From positions 62,001-126,000 of the forward strand of contig JAVBQL010000014.1 in assembly GCA_031549085.1 (NCBI GenBank): 64,000 nucleotides of DNA. The letters are read 5' to 3'. The stretch comes from JAVBQL01 sp031549085. GTDB taxonomy: Bacteria > Spirochaetota > GWE2-31-10 > MWDO01. A program made the position numbers and the translations under genes. This document shows, in pieces, positions 18,132-26,226 of this stretch (position 1 is the first letter of the stretch; each line of letters opens with the position of its first letter). Under the pieces are notes generated by a model that did not search any database, was not told the DNA's origin, and was given only the letters and a program-made list of their open reading frames with translations.

Positions 18132-18160
18132 TTGACATAATGATTAGTTTTATGTATTAT
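18132..18160 (+). promoter_or_regulatory. Sigma-70 promoter of the neuB-like gene
   Basis: TTGACA, 17-base spacer, TATTAT, close to consensus. The expected transcript start is near 18167, with the start codon at 18199 preceded by AGGAAG. Confidence 0.7.
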
Positions 18161-18198
18161 ATAGTTATATTAATTATATTTAAAATATAGGAAGAATT

Positions 18199-19200
18199 AT
18201 GAACACTATAAAGATTAGGGATACAGTAATATCAGACACCTCTTCGCCATTCATAATTGCTGAGATAGGTCTAAACCACAACAATGATCTAAATTTGGCA
18301 AAAGAAATGATCTTAAGGGCAAAAGAGGCTGGGGCTAATGCTGTAAAATTTCAGGCATTTATAACAGAAAAACTTTTAGTGGAGCAGTCTGAAGCCTTCT
18401 CTATGTTTAAAGAGCTTGAACTTTCGGAAGAGAGCTTGAAAGAGATTGCAGACTATTGTGAAGAGATTGATATAATATTCTTTGCAACACCATTTTCCAT
18501 CGAGTCAGTTGATATGCTTGAGAGACTCAATGTTGGCTGCTATAAAATTGCCTCTATGGATATAAACTACTACCAGCTTATTGATTATGTAGCAGGTAAA
18601 ATGAAGCCAGTCTTTCTCTCTACAGGTGGTGCGTCAATCTATGAGATCGACAGAGCTGTTAAGATGATAGAGAATCAGGGGAATAACAAAATTGTTATTC
18701 TTCATTGTGTTTCAAAATATCCGCCAGCTTATAGCGAGATGGATATGGGAATGATAAAAAAATTGAAGGCTCTATATCCTCAATATGTAATAGGCTTTTC
18801 TGATCATACTATGGATTCAACTATGAGTATAGTTGCAAAAGCATTGGGAGCAAATGTTTTTGAAAAACATTTTACTGTATCAAAAGAGCTTCCGGGACCA
18901 GATCAAAGCATATCAGCAAATAAAGAGGAGTTTGAAAAACTCATTATCGATTTGGAAAATGCATCTGCTTCATTGGAAGAGCCAGAAGAGAGGGCAGATC
19001 TATTTGTAAAAAATGGGGGAAGAAGAGGACTTCATGCGGCTTTAGATCTTGAACCCGGAACACTACTTAACTATAAGATGATAGATCTCATTCGTCCATA
19101 TGATAATGGCGTATCTACAGAGTATATTGATATATTTGTTGGAAAGAAATTGAGAAAAGCTGTTAAAAAAGGTGAGCAGCTTACATTTGATCTTATTTAG
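18199..19200 (+). CDS. N-acetylneuraminate/pseudaminate synthase family (NeuB/PseI)
   Basis: A 333-residue enzyme of the NeuB family, which condenses phosphoenolpyruvate with an N-acetylhexosamine to make nonulosonic acids. The TIM-barrel part (about 1-265) shows FIIAEIGLNHNNDL, AVKFQAF, YKIASMDI, FLSTGG, IGFSDHT and FEKHFT. The C-terminal SAF (antifreeze-like) domain follows (about 280-333; GRRGLHAALDLEPGTLL). Which sugar acid it makes cannot be told from sequence. No other sialic or pseudaminic pathway gene is nearby, so it is an orphan here. It has its own strong promoter. Confidence 0.88.
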   Translation: MNTIKIRDTVISDTSSPFIIAEIGLNHNNDLNLAKEMILRAKEAGANAVKFQAFITEKLLVEQSEAFSMFKELELSEESLKEIADYCEEIDIIFFATPFSIESVDMLERLNVGCYKIASMDINYYQLIDYVAGKMKPVFLSTGGASIYEIDRAVKMIENQGNNKIVILHCVSKYPPAYSEMDMGMIKKLKALYPQYVIGFSDHTMDSTMSIVAKALGANVFEKHFTVSKELPGPDQSISANKEEFEKLIIDLENASASLEEPEERADLFVKNGGRRGLHAALDLEPGTLLNYKMIDLIRPYDNGVSTEYIDIFVGKKLRKAVKKGEQLTFDLI

Positions 19201-19375
19201 TTTTAAATAACGCTCCAAAATACTATTTGGATGAGGTATCTATTTTAAGGGAATTAAATTAGGTTTTTTTAGAAGGGATTGATAAAAACGGTTTGTCATT
19301 TTTTAAATAGACTTTTTTTATTAAAAAGAGGACCAGTTTAATTTCTTTTTATAGTACCTCTCTTTTTATTTATAG

Positions 19376-20161
19376 ATGAATATCTTAAAAAGATTTAAAA
19401 ATAATTTTTTTTCATTAAAACTCCTATCAAATAACTTTTCTAAACATATAAAACATATAAAACATATAAAACATATAAAACATATATTTAATCTTATTTT
19501 TGATAAGCGCTGTTTTATCTGTGGAATTGAGAGGGTAGATGAGCTTATATGCAGTGGTTGTCACGATTTTTTAATAAAAATTGATGATGTTGATAGGTGT
19601 CCAGTCTGCAAGCATCCTATTAAGAATATTAATATTAGATGTCAATATTGCGGCGATTTTGAGAAGATCTATTTTGACTCTTTCGAGTTTGTCCATGTCT
19701 ATGATAAGCTTTCAAAAAAGTTAATGGTAAGATGGAAACTTGAGAATAAATTTTTAGTAAATGAGCTATTTTTTTCTTTAATAAAGGATAGGCTTAATAA
19801 AAATATTCCAGTAACAGTTGTCCCTGATTATCTTTTTAATAGGATAAGGAGAGGCAACTCCTCTTTAGACTATATGCTAAAGCTATTTAGGAGAGATGGT
19901 TTTAAAACAATTAGAGATATCTATAAGAAAAATTTCTCATTTAAAAAACAGAAACAAAAAAGTAAGAGAGATAGGCTTGATACAATTGATAGATCTTATA
20001 CTATTCCAAAAGAGAATATAAATAGGTATAGTGGTGAGATTTATCTGATTGATGATCTCTATACTACAGGGAGCACAATCAACTATGGAGCAAAACTACT
20101 GAAGGATGCTGGCTTTAGCAAAGTACACATAGTTACTTTTTTTAGAAATGTGCTGGAGTAG
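19376..20161 (+). CDS. comF: ComF-family phosphoribosyltransferase-like protein
   Basis: A 261-residue protein. An N-terminal Cys4-type zinc motif region (CFICGIERVDELICSGC and CPVCKH, CQYCGD) is followed by a PRTase domain with the PRPP-binding motif IYLIDDLYTTGST near residue 222. ComF proteins take part in DNA uptake or processing in naturally competent bacteria; role elsewhere is unclear. Residues about 23-37 are five perfect repeats of Lys-His-Ile, encoded by a 9-bp tandem repeat at 19442-19486. No strong Shine-Dalgarno precedes ATG 19376, and the true start could lie after the repeat. Confidence 0.85.
   Translation: MNILKRFKNNFFSLKLLSNNFSKHIKHIKHIKHIKHIFNLIFDKRCFICGIERVDELICSGCHDFLIKIDDVDRCPVCKHPIKNINIRCQYCGDFEKIYFDSFEFVHVYDKLSKKLMVRWKLENKFLVNELFFSLIKDRLNKNIPVTVVPDYLFNRIRRGNSSLDYMLKLFRRDGFKTIRDIYKKNFSFKKQKQKSKRDRLDTIDRSYTIPKENINRYSGEIYLIDDLYTTGSTINYGAKLLKDAGFSKVHIVTFFRNVLE
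19442..19486 (+). repeat. 5 x 9-bp tandem repeat (AAACATATA) inside comF
   Basis: Five identical in-frame units, each coding Lys-His-Ile. Length changes would not shift the frame. Confidence 0.95.
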
Positions 20162-20196
20162 TTGTTTACTGGTTGGCAATAAATAAAAGTATTCTA

Positions 20197-20928
20197 TTAT
20201 AATAGAGAGACTTTAAAAACGCAGATCTCTCCAAATATAGAGTGCTGTTTTATTACAATAAATCCTTGCTTTACAAGCTCTAATATAGCAAGAAAGGTAC
20301 ATATTAGCTCAAGTTTTTCCATCTCAACATTTACAATATCAAAGAAGTTAAAAGAGTCTCTATCCTGAAAAAAGTTTCTCAAAAATTCAATCTTCTCCTC
20401 AACAGTATACTCATATGGTTTTAGATTTATTGCTCTGCTCTCTTTTTTATTATTGAGAATTTTTGCAAAGGCGTTTATTAGATCTATGACAGAGAGATTT
20501 AGCCATTTTGAATCTTCAAGATCTCTATCTTCAAAAAGATATTGAGTTCTCTCTTTCTTATATATTATCTCATCTTCAAGAAATTTTTTATCCAGATCAT
20601 TTGCAGTAAGTTTATATTGTTGGTACTCCAAGATTTTTTCTATCAACCCTTTTTTTAGAAGGTCACTATCTTCATCAAATTCAGCCTTATCAACAGGCAG
20701 CATGGTTCTAGATTTTATGAGTATTAAAGTTGAAGCAATATCTATAAAATCTGATATGTTATCAATGTCAAGATCAATAAGCATCTCAAGATACTCAAGA
20801 TATTGGCCTGTTATCTCAGCAATAGGGATTGAATAGATATCAACCTCATAACTTTTTACAAGATGAAGCAGCAGATCTAAAGGCCCTTCAAACTCTGGTA
20901 ATTTTATACTATATTGCTCTCTAACCAT
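20197..20928 (-). CDS. scpA: Segregation and condensation protein A
   Basis: A 243-residue kleisin subunit of the SMC condensin. The N-terminal segment KLPEFEGPLDLLLHLVKSYE and DISDF-like stretch with ASTLILIKSRTMLP are diagnostic. The C-terminal winged-helix part (about 190-243) ends in FIVIKQHSIFGEICVFKV. It overlaps the end of folK by 8 bases, so it is translationally coupled to it. The usual partner scpB is not adjacent. Confidence 0.93.
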   Translation of the reverse strand: MVREQYSIKLPEFEGPLDLLLHLVKSYEVDIYSIPIAEITGQYLEYLEMLIDLDIDNISDFIDIASTLILIKSRTMLPVDKAEFDEDSDLLKKGLIEKILEYQQYKLTANDLDKKFLEDEIIYKKERTQYLFEDRDLEDSKWLNLSVIDLINAFAKILNNKKESRAINLKPYEYTVEEKIEFLRNFFQDRDSFNFFDIVNVEMEKLELICTFLAILELVKQGFIVIKQHSIFGEICVFKVSLL

Positions 20929-21418
20929 TGTAAGTTCCCACCATTTTTACGCCATAATTTCCATTTTTTGATATTAATTCTTCTAAATAATCTATCGACA
21001 CAACCTCTCCAAATTGTTTAATAATTTCTAATAGTGGGATCAATACAAAATTGCGATTGCTAAAATTTTTATGAGGGATTGTTAAAAGCGGACTATCTAT
21101 AATCTTGTTTTCAAAAAATATTATATCAATATCAATTTTTCTTGGCCCTTTAGGGCGATTTATATCTTTATCACGCCCAATATTCTCCTCTATATCTTTA
21201 ACTATCTTTAGGATATCAAATGGGTTATCAATCTCTGTTTCGTAGAGGGTGGTAATATTATAAAAATAGTTTTGATCCAAATCATCAACAGGCTCTGTCT
21301 CATAGAGAGAGCTGAAGATAACTTTTTTAAAATTATTGTTTAATAGCTCTGTTGCCTTTAAAAGAGCTTCAAGCCTTGGCTCTATGTTTGAACCAAGAGA
21401 TAAAATTAGCCTATTCAT
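20921..21418 (-). CDS. folK: 2-amino-4-hydroxy-6-hydroxymethyldihydropteridine pyrophosphokinase
   Basis: A 165-residue HPPK of folate synthesis. Seen are LILSLGSNIEPR at the start, SSLYETEPV, the FFYNI-like N-Y-F-Y-N-I-T segment, and the signature RPKGPRKIDIDIIFF (about 88-102) with PHKNFSNRNFVLIPL following. Length is normal. The gene overlaps scpA and is preceded by a very stable hairpin (21441-21464) about 23 bases before its start codon, which could affect expression. No other folate gene is in view. Confidence 0.93.
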   Translation of the reverse strand: MNRLILSLGSNIEPRLEALLKATELLNNNFKKVIFSSLYETEPVDDLDQNYFYNITTLYETEIDNPFDILKIVKDIEENIGRDKDINRPKGPRKIDIDIIFFENKIIDSPLLTIPHKNFSNRNFVLIPLLEIIKQFGEVVSIDYLEELISKNGNYGVKMVGTYNG

Positions 21419-21440
21419 TAATTATGCCTTTTGTAAAATT

Positions 21441-21464
21441 TATGGGGGAAATAGTTCCCCCATA
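21441..21464. terminator. Perfect 10-bp hairpin upstream of folK
   Basis: TATGGGGGAA, loop ATAG, TTCCCCCATA. It may end transcription coming from the Memo gene, or control folK. It sits directly beside a GTGCC-core repeat. Confidence 0.55.
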
Positions 21465-21470
21465 CCCCCT

Positions 21471-21548
21471 TTTATTTTTTTTGCGTGCCATATCCTTTTT
21501 GACAAATATCTTATACAAAAAGAGTTTTTAGTTTCTAACTTAAAAAAT
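21471..21548 (+). repeat. GTGCC-core dispersed repeat, copy 4
   Basis: TTGCGTGCCATATCCTTTTT, GACAAATATCTTATACAAAA and TTTTTAGTTTCTAA. Nearly the same as the copy at 14531. Confidence 0.75.
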
Positions 21549-21579
21549 TAAAAAAAATTGAGATATATCACAAAAAAGT

Positions 21580-22413
21580 TTAATACAAAACACTGCAGTA
21601 GCCAACAAAATTTTCATCTTTCCTTATATCATAGCTTGTGTGGTATCCAATAAGCTCTCCTTTTTTTACTCCCATCTCTCTTGCAGCAACAATTGTTCCA
21701 AGTACTGCCCCTGAAGAGCAGGCAGACATATTTTTTTCTGCATATTTTAGAGACTCCTCCTCCTTCATGTCTACGATTAAATCTATATATCCCTTGTCAT
21801 TACTGTTTTTTACCCACTTAACAGAGCTCTCCTCTTCATGGTTTTTTAACATAAAGTTGTAGTGAGGCCCATAGTGAGTCAAATCTGTAGAGCCTATAAA
21901 GATAGAACTATCTCCAAAATTTTTGACAATCTCTTCAATCATTGGAACAATCGCCATATTTGGCGGAAGATACAAGGCTGTTATATTAACATCACTAAAA
22001 AAATATTTTATGATAGGCAAAATAACCTCTACTGTGTTATCAGCAAAATATAGTTTTTTATTAATGTTATTATACTTTGATAGAAACTCTGCAACATTTT
22101 GGTTGTTTTTAAGTTCACCTAAAGGGGTATCAGCTTCACTAAAGAGCTCCAATATTGGCTCACTCTCTTTATGAAGATGTCCACCAAAGATGAACACATT
22201 TTTAATATTACTGTTTTTCTCACTTAATATTCTAATGGCATTAACAATAAGTTTTCCACAATAGAACCAGCCTGCGTGAGGTGAGATTGCCGCAATTGGC
22301 TTCTCCTTTTTTATTGTGATTTTATGATCTATAAAGGATTCAATACTCCTTTTGGTTGATTCATAATCCTTTGAGTACCAACCATTTGTGGCTAACAACA
22401 TTGGCCTTTTCAA
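21580..22413 (-). CDS. MEMO1 family protein (AmmeMemoRadiSam system protein B-like)
   Basis: A 277-residue protein of the Memo family, a fold related to class III extradiol dioxygenases. Seen are ISPHAGWFYCGKL (about 44-56), FIFGGHLH, LPPNMA, IFIGSTDLTHYGPHYNFM (about 171-188), and C-terminal VLGTIVAAREMG and GYHTSYDIR. In many genomes this gene sits with AMMECR1 and radical SAM partners; here neither is adjacent, so it is solitary. Biochemical function in bacteria is not established. Confidence 0.85.
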   Translation of the reverse strand: MKRPMLLATNGWYSKDYESTKRSIESFIDHKITIKKEKPIAAISPHAGWFYCGKLIVNAIRILSEKNSNIKNVFIFGGHLHKESEPILELFSEADTPLGELKNNQNVAEFLSKYNNINKKLYFADNTVEVILPIIKYFFSDVNITALYLPPNMAIVPMIEEIVKNFGDSSIFIGSTDLTHYGPHYNFMLKNHEEESSVKWVKNSNDKGYIDLIVDMKEEESLKYAEKNMSACSSGAVLGTIVAAREMGVKKGELIGYHTSYDIRKDENFVGYCSVLY

Positions 22414-22433
22414 TTATTTTCCTCCTGCTTTTA

Positions 22434-22469
22434 TTAATATTTTTGATAATTACATATCAAAAATATTAA
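22434..22469. promoter_or_regulatory. 15-bp inverted repeat upstream of the Memo gene
   Basis: TTAATATTTTTGATA, loop ATTACA, TATCAAAAATATTAA, just 21 bases upstream of the start codon at 22413. It could be an operator or a leader hairpin. Confidence 0.45.
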
Positions 22470-22599
22470 TGGTTTAATTATTAGAGAATAAATTAGAATT
22501 ACTTTTTTTTAAAGAAGGTGTTTTAAAAATTGAATACTCTATAAAATTGCTTTCAATTAAAGAAGTTTTATAGAATATTTTTTTATTCCCTTAACTTAT

Positions 22600-22697
22600 G
22601 ATTGATATCTACCCTTTAGGGTGAAAGATACTCAAAGGCAAACACCTTAAAGAATCAACATCTCCACTGCAAGTGTGTGGGCGTTGATTATTAAATT
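22600..22697 (-). ncRNA. Structured RNA candidate between rmuC and the Memo gene
   Basis: Read on the minus strand, three hairpins follow one another. The first is AATCAAC...GTTGATT with CCAC/GTGG inside. The second is AAGG-TGTTTG-CCTT. The third is TATCT...ACCC-TAAA-GGGT-AGATA. No known riboswitch class was recognised. It may be the rmuC 3' end or a Memo leader. Confidence 0.3.
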
Positions 22698-22701
22698 TAA
22701 G

Positions 22702-24141
22702 TTAGTTAAAAAGATCATTAATTTCAACTGTTTTTACACTATTTTCTATTTTTTCACTCTCATCTTTTTCGATAGAGTAGGTATCTATACTTTTTAGTGT
22801 CTTGTCTATGCCAAGTGTGGTCTTCTCTATACTTTCAAAGTCTTTTGAGACCTTATCTATGTGGTTTCTTGCATCACTTATCTTATTATTAAAGGTTAGG
22901 AAATGCTTTTTAAATTTACTTAGTGTTTTTACTATTTCAATTGCATTTTTTTCTATTGTCAGTGTCTTAAAGCCAAGCTGGAATGCATTTAACAGAGCAA
23001 GTATTGTGCTTGGTCCAGCAATTGCTATCTTATATTTTCTCTGAATCTCTTCAAAGAGCCCTGTTACTCTTGCAACCTCAGCATAGAGCCCCTCCGCTGG
23101 CAGAAACATTATTGCATAGTTGGTTGTTACTGGAGGCACTATATACTTTTCTGAAATCTCTTTTGCGTGGTCATCAATATCTTTTTTGAAGGCCTTTTTT
23201 AACTCTTCAAGTCTTATATTATTGTTCTCTTTTATAGCTTCCATCATATCGAGGTAGTTCTTTGTTGGAAATTTGGAATCAATAGGCAGATATAGAATAT
23301 TTTGATCAGCGTTTTTATCTGGAAGCTTTATAACAAAATCGACCTTCTCTTTGCTTCCTCTCTTTAGAGAGAACTGTTTCTCATAGTTAGTAGGAAGCAC
23401 TTGCTCCAATACACTCTCAAGCTGCATCTCTCCAAAGTTTCCACGAAGCTTATTATCTGCCAATATTTTTTGTATATCAACAACGCTCTTCCCATGATTT
23501 GCCATCTCACTAGCAATTTTAGTAACATTGTTGAGCTGCTCTAGGACATTACTAAAAGAGGTATCAAATCTCTCCTGAATGGTCTTTTGCAGCTTCTCGT
23601 CAACAACACCTCTCATCTCATCAAGCTTCTTTTCGTTGTTGGCTTGCAAGTCTTTCAAGCGATTCTCTACGCTATTTCTTACCCCTTCCATCTGCTTTTC
23701 AAAGGAGTCTCTGTTCTCTTTAAGGTTTGTAGAGAGAGCCTCTGTTTGATATCGAAGTGTGTTTTGTAATTTCTCATCAACAATTGTTCTAATCTCAGAT
23801 ATCCTCTTTTCGTTATTTTGCTGTATGTCAGACAATCTATTTTCAAGGCTGTTTTTCGTATTTTCCATCTGTCTATTAAGAGTATTAAGCTGGGAGTTGA
23901 ATCTTGAGTCAAACTGGGTGCTAATATTGGTAAAACGGCTGTCCATCTCTGTCTTATTATTTAGAAAATTTTTGTCCATCTCACTCTTATTTTTTGCGAA
24001 TTCACTTTCCAATATTTTTGTTATATTTTTCTCAAGCTCTGTTGAACTATTCTTATTTTTACTAAACAGCTTTATTATTGCAAATAGGTTTACAGTAACA
24101 GAGATGAGTAGAATAAATAGTGTTATTAAATATGCTGACAT
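22702..24141 (-). CDS. rmuC: DNA recombination protein RmuC
   Basis: A 479-residue protein. An N-terminal TM helix (LITLFILLISVTVNLFAIIKL) is followed by a long coiled coil (about 35-205) with internally repeated NRLSDIQQNNEKRISE-type units, then the RmuC nuclease-like domain (about 210-420; LRGNFGEMQLESVLEQVLP, LPIDSKFPTKNY, AIMFLPAEGLYAEV). RmuC limits inversions and is linked to replication fork processing. The domain order and length are as in the family. Monocistronic; its ATG follows a region with no clear Shine-Dalgarno. Confidence 0.93.
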   Translation of the reverse strand: MSAYLITLFILLISVTVNLFAIIKLFSKNKNSSTELEKNITKILESEFAKNKSEMDKNFLNNKTEMDSRFTNISTQFDSRFNSQLNTLNRQMENTKNSLENRLSDIQQNNEKRISEIRTIVDEKLQNTLRYQTEALSTNLKENRDSFEKQMEGVRNSVENRLKDLQANNEKKLDEMRGVVDEKLQKTIQERFDTSFSNVLEQLNNVTKIASEMANHGKSVVDIQKILADNKLRGNFGEMQLESVLEQVLPTNYEKQFSLKRGSKEKVDFVIKLPDKNADQNILYLPIDSKFPTKNYLDMMEAIKENNNIRLEELKKAFKKDIDDHAKEISEKYIVPPVTTNYAIMFLPAEGLYAEVARVTGLFEEIQRKYKIAIAGPSTILALLNAFQLGFKTLTIEKNAIEIVKTLSKFKKHFLTFNNKISDARNHIDKVSKDFESIEKTTLGIDKTLKSIDTYSIEKDESEKIENSVKTVEINDLFN

Positions 24142-24296
24142 TATCTTCCTTATTTAATGTGAGTTTGATATTATTCTCTCACAAAAATACAAGTTGCACC
24201 CTTTTTTAGCCAAAAAAGTCTCCCGCCCTTTTTTGATAATGGTGGTAGGGAGATTAGTCAAAAAGGAGTTCATCAAACTCACATTACTAAAAATAA

Positions 24297-25628
24297 CTAT
24301 GGAGTTAACCTGTTTATATCTCTAGGGAAGAGGCTTGCCTCTTTAACATTTGAGAGACCACATATTTGAGCTGTCAATCTCTCTAAACCTAGACCCAAAC
24401 CGCCATGAGGAGGCATACCATACTTAAAAGTTTGTAAGAATGAGTCAAAAGAGTCTATGTTCATATTAAGTTTTCCCATTCTATCAATATAGTCCTCATA
24501 TTTATTTAATCTCTGTCCACCTGTTGTGATTTCGAGCCCTCTAAATAAGAGGTCAAATGAGAGTGAGTAGCCGAGATCGTTTTTATCTTCCATTGTATAG
24601 AAGGGTCTCTTCTCCATAGGATAGTGGGTAACAAAGACAAACTCTGTATCATATGTCTTCTTGACATAGTCACAGATTAGCTGCTCCTCCTCTGGAGCTA
24701 AATCTTTCTCGCCTCTGAAATCTTTTTTATAGTTTTGGAATACTGTTTCATGAACCTCATTAAACTTCATAGTAACAATTTTATTTATAATTGGAACATT
24801 AATTTCTAGTAACTCAATCTCATATTTGCAAGTCTCTCTGATGTTGTCAAAAATATAGGCCAAAACATTTGCCTCTGTTACTATCAAATCTTCAAAGCCA
24901 TTGCTTAACATCATCTCAAGATCAAGCGAGATATACTCATTTAGATGTCTTGAAGTATCATGCTTCTCTGCTCTAAAGACTGGAGACTCCTCAAAGACAC
25001 GCCCAAAGACACCAACCATCATCTGCTTATAAAATTGAGGAGATTGAGTCAAAAAGGCCTTTCTTTTGAAATAGTCAAGCTGGAAAATGTTTGCTCCGCC
25101 CTCAGCTCCACTAAAAACTATCTTTGGAGAGCAGATTCTATTGAAGCCAATATTTGTAAGGTAGTTACCAAAAGCATTAAAAATAGTTGACTGAATCTTA
25201 AAAATGGCTCTCTGTTTTGGATGTCTTAGAGTAAGTGGGCGAAGATCAAATTTTGTATCAAGTGCAACATTAAGCTCTCTCTTTGTTGTATCAACAGGGA
25301 GTACATCTATAGATGGAGTAGAGAGAACCTCTATAGATTTTAGTTCAATCTCATAATTGTTAGGTATTATAGATTTATCTTTTATTGTCGCTGTTTTTAG
25401 AAGTCCAACTATTTTTATGACAGATTCAACAGACAAGTTTTCTATATTAACACTCTCTTTTGCAGCAACGCATTGAACCATATAGCTGTTGCTTCTAAGT
25501 ATTATAAATCCGCCCCAGCCCAACACACGTAAGTTTTGAATGCTGCCTGTTAGGGTTATGTCTTTGCCCTCATATTTAGAAAAATCGATAAAAGATGAGA
25601 CTTCGCAATCCATTTTTAATTCTTTCAT
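24297..25628 (-). CDS. aspS: Aspartyl-tRNA synthetase, archaeal type (AspS2; possibly non-discriminating)
   Basis: A 443-residue class IIb aminoacyl-tRNA synthetase. It has an N-terminal OB fold (about 18-115), a motif 2 region with FEESPVFRAEKHDTSRHLNE and motif 3 GLGLGLERLTAQICGL, and ends LFPRDINRLTP as in archaeal AspRS. It is shorter than bacterial AspRS (about 590) because the GAD insertion domain is absent. Bacterial genomes with this type often use it to make Asp-tRNAAsn for GatCAB amidation. Whether that holds here depends on the rest of the genome. AsnRS is the main alternative, but the HPKQRAIFKIQS and terminal PRD-x-NRL motifs favour AspRS. Confidence 0.85.
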   Translation of the reverse strand: MKELKMDCEVSSFIDFSKYEGKDITLTGSIQNLRVLGWGGFIILRSNSYMVQCVAAKESVNIENLSVESVIKIVGLLKTATIKDKSIIPNNYEIELKSIEVLSTPSIDVLPVDTTKRELNVALDTKFDLRPLTLRHPKQRAIFKIQSTIFNAFGNYLTNIGFNRICSPKIVFSGAEGGANIFQLDYFKRKAFLTQSPQFYKQMMVGVFGRVFEESPVFRAEKHDTSRHLNEYISLDLEMMLSNGFEDLIVTEANVLAYIFDNIRETCKYEIELLEINVPIINKIVTMKFNEVHETVFQNYKKDFRGEKDLAPEEEQLICDYVKKTYDTEFVFVTHYPMEKRPFYTMEDKNDLGYSLSFDLLFRGLEITTGGQRLNKYEDYIDRMGKLNMNIDSFDSFLQTFKYGMPPHGGLGLGLERLTAQICGLSNVKEASLFPRDINRLTP

Positions 25629-25861
25629 AAAATTTATCTCCTTAATGCTAGTAAAAGTTAGCAGTAATATATCAAAATATTATACCTATATCAGCTTTTA
25701 GTATACAGAAAAGTTAGAATGTTGTCAAAAATTTTTACTCTATTTATTTCTTCTATTATATTAGTTGTTAGCTATTCACAACTATATTGCTTTTTCTAAA
25801 AGCTTTTATACTATTGTTAATCTTATCCAAGATTTAATGGGTGATTAAATCTTTATTTTTG

Positions 25862-26036
25862 GGTTACTGGTCACTAGCAACAGATGTAATGAGTAAACGT
25901 TACCTAAAAAAGAAAGAAAAAAAGAAAAAGTAAATATTTAGAGGGGGATCAAATCCCCTCTAAATATTTACTCTCTCTCTTTCTCTTTTTTTAAGTAGCA
26001 TTCGCTCATTTTATACTTTCGTACTGATATGGAAAC
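25862..26036. repeat. Long hairpin element, copy a
   Basis: The centre TAAATATTTAGAGGGG/CCCCTCTAAATATTTA (25931-25946 and 25955-25970) is flanked by a purine tract (AAAGAAAGAAAAAAAGAAAA) on the left and its pyrimidine complement on the right. Further out are arms related to GAGCGAATGSTACTTAAAA. Further left, 25790-25845 is a diverged inverted copy of the tail found at 40720-40780. The element fills most of the 600-base gap between aspS and the CAP gene. Confidence 0.75.
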
Positions 26037-26160
26037 CAGACAGATAGTTTTACTGTTAGCGTGATATTAATAATATCACTAATAGCAATGACACTTTTTT
26101 GTATGGCTTAATATTTTATAGAGGAAAAACCTCTATATTTAAGTTATATAAATAATCTTT

Positions 26161-26189
26161 TTGACAAATAAATTTTCTTTTGTTAATAG
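26161..26189 (+). promoter_or_regulatory. Promoter of the CAP-domain gene
   Basis: TTGACA, 17-base spacer, TAATAG, 38 bases before the chosen start codon. The first TTG of the open frame coincides with this -35 box, which argues against translation from it. Confidence 0.6.
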
Positions 26190-26226
26190 TATTAACTATC
26201 TATATTTTTTAGGGGGGGACCTTTTT

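Noticed and set aside
17952..18140. 62-codon frame starting at TTG
   Set aside because: The start codon is part of a consensus -35 box, there is no Shine-Dalgarno and the predicted protein has no motif; the region reads better as promoters of the neuB-like gene.
19442..19486. CRISPR-like array
   Set aside because: The 9-bp units are contiguous and have no spacers.
21336..24157. Several plus-strand frames opposite folK, the Memo gene and rmuC
   Set aside because: They are shadows of the well-supported minus-strand genes and lack ribosome binding sites and motifs.
26161..26226. N-terminal extension of the CAP-domain protein
   Set aside because: Its TTG lies in the -35 box of a promoter, and the ATG at 26227 has a G-rich ribosome binding site and begins a signal peptide.
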